Notes: generated from the letters alone by a model not told the origin. Counted from the first letter of the stretch, positions 41,648 through 53,799 are shown. The stretch: 64,000 nucleotides of DNA from Effrenium voratum (GCA_963377175.1 CAUJNA010002913.1:239623-303622), one strand, 5' to 3'. Translations and numbers: made by a program.

Positions 41648-41810
41648 CGCAGATGTGTTTTCATCAACAGCAAAAGGATATCAAGTCGAGCAAAGATCTC
41701 GGAAAGTTCTGCATTGGATTATTTGCACGGGTCTGCTTGTTTATGGCGAGCTCACCGGAGAGTCTCTATGATGTTTGTATTTTGCTTGACTTGGGGATCT
41801 CCTTTTTTAG

Positions 41811-41884
41811 GTGTTGGACACATTGTAGAAGCGGATGTATTCCAATAAGACCTGCCAGGCTTTGCTGCTTTGCTGGTGCTTGCA
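41811..41884 (+). CDS. candidate 74-bp Cys-rich exon
   Basis: An excellent acceptor GGGGATCTCCTTTTTTAG (ends 41810) and donor GTAAGT at 41885. Only one frame is open: CWTHCRSGCIPIRPARLCCF then AGAC. Its end phase does not match exon 42047-42134, so an exon between them or an error would be needed. A minus frame of 104 codons also covers it. Confidence 0.45.
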
Positions 41885-42046
41885 GTAAGTGCCCCAGTTA
41901 TCCTGCACTAAAATGATAAGATAAACAAGTGTGCTCCGAAGATCAAAGTTTGGGACGCCTGACGATGCTTCCCTCCGTTGGCTTCGATCAAGCACACGTT
42001 GCAGCAATACCATCAGCTGTCCCTTCGACGCCGTTGCTCTTTTCAG

Positions 42047-42134
42047 GCAGATGAAGCTTTGTGTGTTGCCCTTCGTGAATCTTAGCTTTGGAAGTTGGCG
42101 GCCTTTCAGAGTGAAGGACAATCATCCGATTTCA
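42047..42134 (+). CDS. candidate 88-bp exon
   Basis: It lies between GTTGCTCTTTTCAG (ends 42046) and GTAAGC at 42135. After one base it reads QMKLCVLPFVNLSFGSWRPF then RVKDNHPIS, open throughout. Good signals at both ends. No family recognised. Confidence 0.55.
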
Positions 42135-42832
42135 GTAAGCAGGTGATATTTCGTCAGGATGCCTGGTTTGGGCTGGACCGGTTTGCCAAGTCATAGACTC
42201 CGGTCGAAGGCGAGCCGACCACTTTCTTTAGTTTTACCGGGTCCAGTAACATATCCTCAAGTTTCCCAAGCTAAATGCTGGATTCGAGGGAAACGACCGA
42301 GACCCAAGTCATGTTGAAAACCCGCATAGCCACTTGAAGGAAATTTACATTGGTTTCATTGTTTGCAACATTGCGTGGTGTCCTCGTCAGGGAGACACTC
42401 TTCTGCAAAGGGTGTTCAAGAAAAGGCATTCGATGCCCTAGATCATCTGAGATTTGGTGCTTTCTGTGCAATGTGGTGCAGGGAGCTTGTTGCGTCTTTG
42501 CTTCCCCTCAGGTTTGAGAGATGTCCCCCACGAGTCTAACTTAGTTGCGAATAATTCACGGGCACAGCAGAGATCACGTTGGTGTGTAGATTTCGTACAG
42601 CAAAACTCTCGGGCAACATTTCCCACTGATTGGGGACTTTTCGAACCTTTGTCAGGTTTTTCCTCAACCATAACCATAGGAGCCAAGAGACTGCACCTTC
42701 CGGAATTTTTAAACTCCCTCCCTCCAAAAGCCCTCAAATGCCGAAACGTCGCAACTGTTTCTGGAGTTCACGAAGGTCTGCGTTGGCCCTTTGTTTTCTT
42801 GTTGAGGCTTTTTCGGCATGTTTAAATGTTAA

Positions 42833-42896
42833 GGGTTGGGGGCCGAGGCCGCCAGTGAGCTGGCAGAGATGGCGACGAAAAGGTCGCCTCAGCGCT
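42833..42896 (+). CDS. candidate exon, Ala/Glu helix
   Basis: It follows AAATGTTAAG (ends 42832). The frame reads LGAEAASELAEMATKRSPQR and runs into a G11 tract. GC rises abruptly at the start. The donor would be in or before the G-rich tract. Confidence 0.5.
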
Positions 42897-42965
42897 GGGG
42901 GGGGGGGGAGGTGGGCTAGGCTGGGCTTTGGTTTGGCTGGGGTGGGCTGGGGTAGGGTGGGTTGT
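42896..42965 (+). repeat. G-rich tract, G-quadruplex potential
   Basis: A run of about eleven G is followed by repeated GGGCT, GGGGT and TAGGG groups. At least six G-triplets lie within 70 bp on the plus strand, directly after an exon-like island. Confidence 0.7.
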
Positions 42966-44944
42966 ACGGGATTGAAAGGCTTGCTGGAATGCTAGAACAT
43001 GCATTTGCATTCCAAGCCACGCAATTCCTGTGCAACTCTCCACGCTTGCGCAAGTTACTGAGAGTGAACAGATTTGGCTTGGTCCGGCTGCAAGTTTAGG
43101 TCGCCAGCTCCCGACAGATCAAGATGTATGGCAGGAACCAGGAGATTGCTACGCATTAAAAGTTGTTCTTCCACACATCTGCCTGAAGGCTGTACAAGGC
43201 AAGCGGAAGCTTGCAAAACCTCCGCATTTGCAGCCACCTGTGTTGCGCCATGCGGCAGAGACACGGCAGCATTGGTGTCAGGCCCAGAAAACCAGCGACC
43301 CAATGACGCCACAGACGGCCCGAGCGAAACGTATTAAGATGTTGGATGAGCTATCGTCAAATTTAGCAAATCACACTGTGCGAAACAGGTATGAGTTGTT
43401 TCTCGATATATGTATATATAGATACGTACACATGTGCTTGTGTGTGTGTGTGCGTGCTGTGTATGCGCATAATATGAGTGAACCACAGAAGTATGGATGC
43501 GCACATGAGCGCTTTAACGTACAGGCTTGGTTGTGCCAAAGCGCTGTCAAGCATGCGTAGCCGTATGGGAACACCGCGTAAAACGAGACCGATTGGTTTT
43601 ATGTGGCTTTTGTCCTGAATGATCGGAAGGTTACATTGAAAAGATCTCTGGCGTCAAGGAAGGTTGTCTCTGACTGCGTGTGTTGGGGAATGGCACGGGG
43701 CCGATAGAGCATTGACGTGACGTTTCGCACGTTTATGTTTGGCAGCACGGCATTTCTTACATGGTCTTGTTGCTTTACGACCGTTTGCCTATTCCACGGA
43801 TACCGGGCCGATACACAACCGACACCCTGATGGATTCCGCGTGGCACTTGCCCATCTGAACGGAGCTTTTGTTTGACAGTATATTTGTTTGGTATTCAGA
43901 AAACTCCATGCTGCAAGCCGGGTTGCGTTTGTATTGAGAGTATGTTGACATTGAACTCGTCGTAAATCCGTTTTCGGCACATGTTGGAATACCTATAGCT
44001 CAAATGGGGGGGCAGGGGAGGAGGTTTGCCGATTCTCTCGAATTTCAGCAGACCCATTTTGAGGAAAACGTCACACCTAAAAGACAAGATATAAAACTCT
44101 GGGATGGAGTTCCCGAATGTGCCCAAACCTGCTCAGGAGACGACCCGTTCCTGAAGTCGAAGGCTGGCCCTGGCGACCCCGTCCGCAAGGGTTTGGATAC
44201 AATTGGATAGTTCGTTGCGTTGCACGGCTTGTGTCTTTTGCGAGCAAAGGAAGCATGGCGGTTTTTCTATTCCGTGTTTTTGTCGCATACAGCTGCTTAG
44301 CTGTGGCCTGAAGCAATGGGTTCATGACTGCAACCGGCAGATGGCAGCGCTGGGCTGGATTGTTGGCCCGTGGATGGGGTGGGAAGGGAAGATGACGGAA
44401 GAAGACTACCGACACGCCAAACATCCCCGCACAAGAATTCCCAAATAAGAGCAAGTTACGTTTCCTAGTCAGAACAAGCAGGAGCCTTGAGGCTTGACGA
44501 AGTGAAGGGTCATCAAGGCAAAACCAGTCAGCCAAGCTGTTTTTCCTCATTTTCAAACACCACCCGGGGTGAATACCCCCCGTAGCAGTGTGACTGACAG
44601 AAAGACGTTCCTGCAGAGGCCCCTCAGGTTCCAGGTTGGCGGATGGGATGGTAGTGGTTGACGTGCTTTTGTTTTGGGCAGCCACGCTTTTTCGCTTGCC
44701 AGGCACTGGCAACTACGAAGATGACCCACAAGAAAAACGTCGAAGGGCCAAGCAGCAGGAACAGGAGGCCAGTATCAACCTGCCAAAAGCTTTGGCTACA
44801 ATGACAGTGATATTGTGGACGATTGCATCGGGGCAATCAGAGGTTTTTTGTTTCAGCTTGCTGCCCCCAGTACGAGGCGCCTGAGCATTGCATGTGGACG
44901 GAGTGCGGTTGCTTCGCGTTGCCCGCCTGGGCCAAGGGCTGACC

Positions 44945-45145
44945 TTTCCAGGGGCATTTGACGAGTTTCTGGGATCGGGAGTTGGGCCGTTTTTGAGGGG
45001 GCTTTCTTTGCCTGGATTCTAGAGGGGAATTTGACCGGTTTGTGGGGGGGGGGGGGGGAATTTGACAGTTTCTAGCGGAATTTGACCGGAGTTGGACCGA
45101 TTAGACTGGTTTCTGGCCCGGTTTCTCGGGGGGATTTGACCTGAA
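44945..45145 (+). repeat. degenerate GGGAATTTGACCGG repeat with G17 run
   Basis: Words like gcatttgacg, gggaatttgacc, ggaatttgaccgga and gggatttgacc recur at 30-50 bp spacing, interrupted by a run of about 17 G (45043-45059). 43000-46100 otherwise holds only weak open frames and a TG repeat (43430-43455). Confidence 0.65.
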
Positions 45146-45504
45146 GGGAAGTGAACAAACAACAACTATACTTGGCGGTAGGAGTCAAGTCGCGTCCGCT
45201 TGTGTAAAGTCACATTGTTCGCGCGTGGCCGGAGGGGAAAGCACGCAACCGGCCCAACTGCGTGCGTCGAGTGGGGCCCCATCGAATCAGCGAGGCCGTT
45301 GGGTGTTTGTTGTTCCTTCTGCTTAACTTCAAGAAGTTCGAGCCACGTCCGCGAGTTACCATTGCCTCAGAGGCTTACTGAGTCCTTGGGGTTACAGCCC
45401 TTGTCGTGAAACAAACTTACGTTATTCTTCCTTTTCAACACGAGTCTCAGCCGCCTTGTCTGGCCACTGACGTGCGTGCCCGGACTCCCGTTCCATTGCC
45501 TGAG

Positions 45505-45638
45505 AAGAGTTCTAACTAAGAACGGAAAATGAGACACTAAGAGCGGAAAAGATGGATACTAAGAGCGGAAAAGAGGGATACTAAGAGCGGAAAAAGTAAT
45601 AGTTCTAGTAATAGTTTTCCGCTCTTATTTCGCGCTCT
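45505..45638. mobile_element. short insertion-like element with 11-bp direct repeats
   Basis: CATTGCCTGAG occurs at 45494-45504 and again at 45639-45649, flanking 134 bp. The insert carries four copies of an ACTAAGAGCGGAAAAG-type unit (about 22 bp) and then the reverse complement TTTTCCGCTCTTA (45615-45627), which pairs with TAAGAGCGGAAAA (45582-45594) around a 20-nt loop. The insert ends are also imperfect inverted repeats. This fits a non-autonomous element and its target duplication; no protein is encoded. Confidence 0.65.
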
Positions 45639-46160
45639 CATTGCCTGAGCGCCAGGCTGAGAACCTTGCTCATGGGAGCAAAGAGCCAGTTAAGGCCAGT
45701 TATGCAAACAGCCAGTTTGACGGCAGAGCGCAAACGTATACTTTGGAGGCGGGTTGCCAATGTGATTCGCGTTCGAACTCAAAATTTGATGACCGGAAAA
45801 CTGGCGTGACTGGTGAGGAAGCACACAAGAAGTCATCAACTGTTCGCTGTAGCGTGGGACGCAGGCAGCCTGTTTTGCTGCAGAACGCGCATTTCTCTGT
45901 GGCTGTTTTCTTGGAATGTGTTTGGGCGGCAGGGGGAACTTGTGAGGAGATTGCCGGGAGCCTTGTAGCACTGGGACATACTCCAGTTGAATTTCAGGGA
46001 ACTGTCTGAGAAGCCGATTACCCGCTAAAAACTAAATATCAGGCGTCTGAGAACTCAAGGGAAGACGGCCGGTTTTTTGAAAGGAACGATTGTGGAAAAG
46101 AAGGGGAACCAACCCCTAGAATGAAGGTTTGCAAAGAGTGCAGCGATCCAACGATGGCAG

Positions 46161-46241
46161 ATGGCGCCCTACATTTTGGGCCTGGTGATCTTCATTGCTG
46201 CGTCTGTGGTGGGAATGCTGCTGTGGTACCTTGGCAGAAAG
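46161..46241 (+). CDS. candidate exon encoding a membrane anchor
   Basis: It starts at ATG 46161 right after ACGATGGCAG and has GT at 46242 after 27 codons in phase 0. The peptide MAPYILGLVIFIAASVVGML then LWYLGRK is a clear single hydrophobic helix (about residues 4-24) followed by basic residues, the layout of an N-terminal signal anchor. The frame continues past the donor to TGA at 46392-46394. Another open frame here has CKEC and HCCVC pairs. Function unknown. Confidence 0.55.
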
Positions 46242-47315
46242 GTCGAGTCAAGTATCCAAGGCATACCTTTTTGGGTCGAGAACACAAGGACCTCTCAAAG
46301 CCTTCCCAAAGGCACCAACACCCGCGCGCTGAACACTTTGCTCCTTTCGACATGCCTAAGGACAAAAGACAATGGAGATGGACTTGATAAATAAAGGGCC
46401 CTTCGCAGGATCCATGGTCCAGCAGACGCCCGCATGCAAATGACTCCTGAACTCCTGGAGACCTTGGAGTTTCTGAACCAATTGGATAGACAGGCGACAC
46501 CCGGGAGAGTGCACTTCAAACATGAAATGAAACAGCCAGTTCTGGAGGGCAAACTAATGTCCCAGGGAAGGCCCGAGGCAAGGAATGCTTATGGACTTGC
46601 TTGAGGAACGCTCGGGACAAAGCAAGAACCCGCCCGAAGCGCTAGAAAGAAATGCTCAAAGCTCTTGGGGTTTCTCATCATAGAACTCGGTCCCCTCAAA
46701 TGGTTGGTTTCCTTCTGCCTCCCCTCAAATACCAGTCAAGAGGAGGTCGTTTCCCAGAAGGTCCTTGTGCACGAGTGATTTCCACACAAGAAGCCCTTGC
46801 AGAAAACCCAAACCACATGGTTGATATTGCCCATGTTGCCTTGCAGGTACCTTTCTTTGGCAAATAGGTTGTTGTTCAGACAAATTGAAGCCCAACTGAG
46901 TCCACATTTTCAGGAAAGAGGAAATGTGTCCGTGGGGAGACAAGTATGACTGAGCAGAAATAGTCATGAATTCTGGAAAATACGGCGTTTGACACGTATA
47001 ATTAGCAACCTTTGAAGTTATAATTTGTTCGTTTGACAACGGGCTGGACAGACGGCTTGGTAGGGCATTCCAGGCAAGGATTGCTACGCCGTGAACAGCA
47101 CTGCCCGACTTGTCACCCGCCTTGAAAACACGCTGCTTGTCTAAGAGAGGTTTGACAATTCAAAACATGCACTTTCTCAATGTCACCTCACCTTCTACGC
47201 AGAAGCCATTTAGTGGTTATTTACCACATTTTCGCTGGGGTGATGGTTTGGGACGTGAACATCCTCCAACACCTTTGGAGGGGCCCCCCCCCTCACTCCG
47301 CCGGGTTGCTGACAG

Positions 47316-47421
47316 GTGGAACCCTCATATCGAGTTCCACAAAGCACCAGCCACCAAGAGAGACATGTCGAAGAACGAGGCGCAAGCGGGCCAGCGGGCC
47401 AGTGGAAGGCGTGTCTTTTAA
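47316..47421 (+). CDS. candidate terminal exon, basic
   Basis: It follows CGCCGGGTTGCTGACAG (ends 47315). After one base the frame reads WNPHIEFHKAPATKRDMSKN then EAQAGQRASGRRVF and TAA. A 200-codon frame overlaps but crosses low-GC filler. No family recognised. Confidence 0.5.
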
Positions 47422-49271
47422 GGATAGCCTTCAACTTGTTTTAGAGGGAGCCAAAGGAAAATTGTGCGATTTTGCGGAGTTCCCCCTTTTGGGGCAAACT
47501 CCTAGAACATCAGAGAAGGATTTTTCAAGATTAGGACATTCCCCGACAAGTGATCAAGATTCCGGTACACCCCCGCTGTTGATGATGTGCAGGGGTTTGT
47601 CAATCCTAGGGTCCCAGTATGTTCAAAATAAGTTGGGCCATGTAAAAAAGCAAACAAACAAGAAACTAAGCATTTTGAAGGATCCCTGGGTCTCACACGC
47701 AGCCAGTTCCGGCAGGATACAATATTTTATCAGATTTTGGCGAAATGGTGGGATGGTGCTGGGCCCAACTATCATGAGCTAAACATGGTGAATGCTGGAC
47801 GGGTTGCTCAAGAAATCTGACCCATGTGAGTTTGCGCTGCTTGGCAAACAACAACGTGCCTTGGTAAGAGGTCCGGTGACCTCCACCAAACACTTGTTGT
47901 CTTCCAAGTGCCTGATGCATACTCTCTTTAAGTTGTCCTTTCATTTGCTCTGTAACCCAATTCCACAGCGCAGCTGGGGCCCCACTTTCATCTTCGGCCA
48001 AAACTCTGAAAGCACATTTTCGGGGGGAGCCTATGCCAACTGAGCGCGTCTTGAAAACTAAGCAATCCCTTCTGTCCTGCTCAGGCCTAATCTATTCGGG
48101 GGCTCTCCAAGAAGTTATGAAGTGTACTAATTCATTGCGAATCTTACATTGCCAATTGCGGCTTTGAACTGCAAAGAGACATGCCCTCACCAATGCAGGG
48201 TCTCCAAAGCTATCTCATGTTCTAGGACAGACTAATTAGTAGTAGATTGGGTATTGAACAGCTTGTTTTTGGGTAGCCCAGATGTGGACCAAGAATTTGT
48301 TTAAATGTTGCAAATAGAATCGGCAGAGGCGGGACCAAACATTTGGACAATAGGAATCATGCATGAACGTGCAGGATCTGGGAACAGTTTGTTCTTCATG
48401 ATTCATGTTTCTTTGGAGTAGCAGATGTGGTTCTCGGAAGGAACAACCAATCCTTACACTCTCCCATGTGTATTATCGTCTTAGTTCTTGCCGAGTACTT
48501 TGGCAAGTGAAAAGGGCAAGCTTGGCCAAAACACGAAGCTGCAACGCACTGGGAGTGCAGCTTCAAGCAATATCCTTCATTCGGTCACTCAAAACAGTCA
48601 CGTTTCCTGTGGTTGTAGGGGGGTATCTCCTGAACTTGGCGGCCCCCCTTTTCGGGCCTCCGCATTGTTTTGAGAGTATAGGGTGAAGGTCATGGAGAAC
48701 GCCTGCAACATGGGGTCGAGTCTCTGAGGACGTGGAGGAAAGTAAGCTTTCCCCATGGCAAGTGCCAATACCTGGGCCATCCTGTCCTGAGCCCAGGTGT
48801 TTTGTTTGTTCCCAGGGTTAGTGCACTGGGACTGTTCCCTTGAAACAAAACCTACCAGTCTAACCGGCTTCAAAAAGGCTGACCCTCATGATTTGAGGCC
48901 TGGGCTACGGCAGGCCGAAGTTCCTCAAGGACCCCAAAGAACACGCTCATTTACGAGAGCCCACAACATGACATGTAAGACTGCTCCCTTTCGCGAGTCG
49001 CACGTTAGGCACATTTGGGGGGTTGCCACTTGTTTTCCTTTGGCAGAAAGCTGGGTTTTCGGATTTGTTCAGCGAGGGGGTTGTTTTGATGTGGGATCGG
49101 AAATTGGCCTCATAAGGTCTGTATAGCAAACACCAATGTCCACCATGGATTCTCGAAAGGGCCGGGGGGGTGCCTTTACAAGGGTTCCCTCGTTTCGTTG
49201 ATTTTAAAGGCAAACAAAAACCATATCCACCGAAACCCACATGTCAGCCGGTAGAACGATTTCTTTCACAG

Positions 49272-49367
49272 GTGCACGCGCACCTGAGAAACCACAGCAT
49301 CCTGCACGTGGGCGGCCTGTGGGAGTCTCGGAAACTTTTGAGCAAGAGGCTAAACTCTCTCATCTAG
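49272..49367 (+). CDS. candidate terminal exon
   Basis: A strong acceptor GAACGATTTCTTTCACAG ends at 49271. Thirty-one phase-0 codons read VHAHLRNHSILHVGGLWESR then KLLSKRLNSLI and TAG at 49365-49367. GC-rich for the first 60 bp. No family recognised. Confidence 0.6.
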   Translation: MHAHLRNHSILHVGGLWESRKLLSKRLNSLI

Positions 49368-50354
49368 AGATATGTCTTCGGTGACTTGGCGAAACCCCGA
49401 GACAAGTGCCAGAAATCTTCAGGAACGATATGGTGAAACCCAACAAACTATTAACTTCCCAATCGAAAGGTTTTTCCGCTCGCTCATTTGGAAAAAAAAA
49501 CAAACTATTGCCGTGTGGTTGGATTTGCAGCCTTCAAGGACCTTTTTCGATGATTTGTTTCTCTCACTAAGCAAGACATCAAAGCTTTTTGCACAGGCTG
49601 CAGTAGCCGCCAAGGTAAGGCAGATATTTGGAGACCCGAGACGCAGGGCTCGTGGAAACTTGTCGGTTGTTGCGATGTAGGTGGGGCCCTTCGCGGAGGA
49701 TCAGGGGAAGATTTCAATCCGCGGGTGAGCCAAGCAAATGAGTCCGTCCCGGAATCCCCTTACAAGAAAGTCTTTCTTCAGTTTCTTCATTTGGAGGAGA
49801 CAAGTTTGACGCAGCTTTCATTTGGTTGTCGGGAGGCAAAGCGAATTGGCCTGTTGATCTTTGGGCGAAGCTTTTTCCAGTGGGCTTTTCGATGAGTGAG
49901 TAGATATGTGACATGTGGATGTCTGTTCGGTTTTCCATGGATCCCAAATATATTTTTTCCCCGGGCTTCTGCATTTGATGATAGTGCTTGCAATTTCATA
50001 CTCTTTCATGTGGCGAAGCAGCTGCAGCTTGCTGTGACTTCGGAGCCATTCCTCAAGACCCTCGGGTTGATCTTCTTTTTTCCGTCACCCGGAGTATGCC
50101 CGCAGCAATAGGAATTGACCTGAATTGACACATTCATTCAGACAGGACATTCTTTGTAGCCCTAGTCAAATTCAGCGTGGGCACAGTCAGCCCTGAATGT
50201 GTGTTGCATCAACGGCTACGCCAACCTGGGAATCACCACAGCCCCCTATTGTTGGATTTCTTGCGGTGGCAAGCTTTGCTTCTTTTCATGAGCGGCTCTC
50301 AATAAGTTACTTCCAGGTCCCAGTTTCCCTTGAAACGAACATCATCTTTCTTAG

Positions 50355-50481
50355 GTTTTGCATCGACCGACCCTGTTGAAGGTTTTCCTCGGAGGCCACT
50401 CCGAGTAAGGCACCACAGCGGGCTGACGCTCACGGCAGAGCTGCTGAATCGGCACCCCGATGTCGCCAGCACCTCAACGAC
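50355..50481 (+). CDS. candidate exon
   Basis: The acceptor ACATCATCTTTCTTAG ends at 50354. After two bases the frame reads FASTDPVEGFPRRPLRVRHH then SGLTLTAELLNRHPDVAST. GC falls to a T-run after 50480. GTAAGG at 50405 is a possible internal donor. No family recognised. Confidence 0.55.
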
Positions 50482-50889
50482 GTTTTTTGTTTTTTCTCAA
50501 CGGGGAAACCAAAGGAAAAGAGGAGTTGTCCGGTCTTCAATATAATATAGGTCTGTCTCAAAATAGGGAACCCTTTTTCCGCACCTTCAGACATTACAAG
50601 TAGGACGGAATCTAAAGGACCCTTCCTTGAAAGGGGTGTGCTTGCAACAGTAATCCTCATCGGGTCCTCATTTCATTTTGGAAGGCCATGTTTGTGGTCG
50701 ATTACTACTCAACTTGGTCTGGTCCGCTTTCTGCTTGGTGCAAGGGTGCGGTTCGCCGGTTGGCAACTCAGATCCAACACCATCCGCTGTTTGAGCGTCT
50801 GTCCAAGTTGAACCAATCTTTGCTATCTTTCCTGCCTGATGTTTTGTATTCGAGATGCCTCCTTTTGCATTCACCCAGCTGAGTTGCAG

Positions 50890-51020
50890 CAGTGCCAGAC
50901 TTGCTTTCAGCAGCTTTGGCGGCGAAGTTGCCCAAGGACGCAACGAGACATGCGCGACTGCGTGGTGGTTTTGCAAAGAGGCCTCCCTCTCAGCCGTCAG
51001 CCAGCCCTGTCCCGCGGTGA
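50890..51020 (+). CDS. candidate terminal exon, Ala/Leu/Lys-rich
   Basis: It follows CCAGCTGAGTTGCAG (ends 50889). After two bases it reads VPDLLSAALAAKLPKDATRH then ARLRGGFAKRPPSQPSASP and TGA at 51018-51020. Another frame is open too (68 codons, 50839-51045) and reads LQQCQTCFQQLWRRSC. The helical first choice is preferred. Confidence 0.55.
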
Positions 51021-52689
51021 CCGCCTGACCCTCAGGCTGGCATGAGGCACCAGGAAGGCGCCGACAAGCGCAAGGCAACCCGCCGGGGATGTTGGTCGAC
51101 AGAAACGCGAAAACCGACCCGAGCCACTTGAGCTGCTCATTTGTCTGAGGGTATCCCGAATCCAAGGTTGGTTTAAAGCACCCAAAATGGGGGTCTCCGT
51201 ATTTCAACACACAACCGTTTCAGTACGTGGTTCGGATCCTCCCTGGTTTCATAGGGTGTAGTAAGGAAGATTTACAGCCATCTTCATAAGAAGCAAACGT
51301 CAATGGGTTTAAAGGTTTAGGCTGCTGCTCATGTTTTTGGTTGTTCACCCTACGGCGAGTCAAACCCAGGGTGACCCATGGGCGTCAGGCACATTGAAAT
51401 TGAAGCCTTGTGGCCAGAGAGGCAAGACCTGTTTTGGAAGGGGCCCGAAGAAGGATAATATATTTGGAAAGCTGCTTCTGAAGCAGCCGTTCAAGCGAAA
51501 TGGATATCAATCTACGCGCGGGGTCCATGTCCTGCACTTTGTTTTTGTCTGATACGACTTTGGATGCAACAATGAGTTTTCATTGGATGTTCCCCGAGCC
51601 AAAGCCAGCGGTATCAACTTCGGGGTCGGATCCGGATTCCATCAGCTCTTAAAGGCCTTCTTAACACCAGCAAACTGACAAGCAAAAACCTCAACAGTCC
51701 TGTTGCTGATTTCAAATTGGTTCCGAGATGCGCCGCTCAGCATGCAGGTTACTCTCAGAGAGAAGCTTTCTGTGAATGGCTTTGTGTCAAATATTATGCT
51801 GGATGAACTTGGTATACGATAAAGACACCTTCCGCCCAAGGCAATCTCATTTGTCCACGCCCACCCAATGCCTATCACTTGGCAAATCTCGGCAGGAATT
51901 GGCGCCGCAAGACATGCAAGCTGCTTTCCACAAGTTATGAACAACAGCCAGTGGAGCAAGGGCCAGAAGTGAAGGTTGTGACCAGTACCACGCCCAACAA
52001 AGTTGAATGGTTCTCACAGTTACCGCTTTTCCAGATCTTCCAGATTTGTCAGCTGAGGCATCGGGGAAAGTGCTATAGTTCAAACACAAATTAGCAACTG
52101 GCATTTAGCCATTGAGAATACGTTTGCCTGCCATAATGAGGGGGGTGTCCATCAAGTCGAGCATGACCATGACCGGCATGGGAGTGTCTACCATGGCTCT
52201 TTTGGTTTGGGTCAGCCATGGCACGGACTCGGAGAACAAGCGGACCAAGCGACCATACCCGTCTAGCGGACGGCGGAAGAGAAACTCATGCCACGTGCAG
52301 AATACCTGACAGGGAGAGTATCCCATCAACTTTTCTGCAGCTCGGCAGGCTCATTGGGTAAGCGATATTGCCAATGACGGCATCTCCGGCCTGTTTGTTT
52401 TTTGTACAGGTTCTGCTTTTGTTGGCTCGCCGAATCTTTTTTTTATTTAGCTTGGGCAGCTGTTTCTTTTCGGGTTGTTTGTTTGCCGTTACAACTCCGT
52501 TCGATCATGGCGCGTACAACCGCATGACCGCTTGAAGTTGGAGCTCCGGCGGGGTTAGGCACTGATTTTCTGGGTGCTGAATACTGAATTGTTGAATCAA
52601 GAGTAATGCTGTCTTTGCTTTAATAGTGCCCCCCCCTGCTGGGAAAGTGCCAACCAGCGGGGCCTGTTTAGTGGACAATTCGGGGGTGG

Positions 52690-52860
52690 GGTCGACTTCG
52701 ACTTGCCGACACTGAATTTAGTATTGCCAAATCGTACTCTCAGATTCCCAGTACTTAATTTAGTGTTGCTCAGGCTTGACCTTTGAGCTGGGAAGAGTTT
52801 AGGATGAACCACCCTTTTAAAGTACAAGGCTAAGCTTTTGAGCTGGACATTAACAGTCAT
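52690..52860 (+). repeat. dispersed repeat family C, copy 1
   Basis: Contains TTTAGTATTGCCAA, CTCAGATTCCCAGTACTT and CCTTTGAGCTGGG...TTAGGATGA words in the same order as at 58545-58910. The upstream 52655-52690 resembles the reverse complement of the 58653 word. No coding island is seen from 51020 to 53700. Confidence 0.7.
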
Positions 52861-53613
52861 TACTTGGTGTGAAGTCTTGCCGCAGATCGCTTTTCGCGAG
52901 GCGCCGATCGCTTTTCGCCAGGCGTTTGGCTGCAGACGGTGATCCCCAGCTTTGGCTTGGACCACAAGCAGTTCTTCCTTTGGACTGCAGCCCAGAGGGT
53001 GATCTGCCAGGGTGATGAATCTCTGCCTAGTGCCATGTAGTCTGATTTGAAAAGCTGGGCTCAAAACGAGCGACGTGAAGGCGCACTAGTCGGAGATTGT
53101 GGTCTTCCGCTTAGTGAATTAGCTACTGAACTGGAGGCCTAGGGCATCGGCTGTGGTTGTGCGAAACAACAAGTGGGTGACTGGCCGTGGGTTCCTGGAG
53201 TGTTCTGCTTTCACGCCGAGCACTGCAGATCCGGCCGAAAAGAGCAAAAGGAGCACATATAGTGAAGTATGGTAACTTGCCCAGATCTAACGTAATGGCC
53301 AAGCTTCAAACAAATACGCTTTGGCATCCTCTTTCTTCATCGCCCTATTTCTGATTATATTTAGCTGTGTGCGCGCGCGTTTGGCATTGAATTTGTGCAC
53401 CAATGGATGCTGCGCTCGCAGCTAAGATGGGGCCATTTCCACTCCTTTGACCACCCAGCCTTTGTTGTCCCTTTTCAGAAGCAGCCCCCGCTTATGGTTG
53501 GATGGTCATGGGCCGGCGCCCAAACATGTCACTGGATGTGAACCCCGCAGATGGGGTATTTGCCCCGCGGCCTGTACACGAAGTCTGCACTTCCCCGAAG
53601 GGAGGTCCATACA

Positions 53614-53708
53614 TGTCCTTTTGGTTGTTTTGGTAGCAAAATAGATGGCCCTGGTTTACCTGGTGGTTTAATCATCAACCAGGGCCATCTATTTCTCCTA
53701 AAAGGACA
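53614..53708. repeat. strong hairpin: 18-bp perfect inverted repeat
   Basis: AAATAGATGGCCCTGGTT (53639-53656) and its exact reverse complement (53677-53694) flank a 20-nt loop. Outer arms TGTCCTTTT (53614-53622) and AAAAGGACA (53700-53708) also pair. It lies just upstream of an exon-like island and resembles the family B hairpins. Confidence 0.9.
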
Positions 53709-53733
53709 CCTATCAGAAGGTCTTGCGCCGCAG

Positions 53734-53799
53734 GAAGTTTCTGAGCAAGTTCGCGAGAAGGATCTTGCCGGAGGAGACGGTGGAGCCCTGGTTCTGAGC
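53734..53799 (+). CDS. candidate exon, frame uncertain
   Basis: It follows GTCTTGCGCCGCAG (ends 53733). Two frames are good: EVSEQVREKDLAGGDGGALV (phase 0) and KFLSKFARRILPEETVEPWF, the latter ending in TGA. GC-rich island next to the hairpin. Confidence 0.5.
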
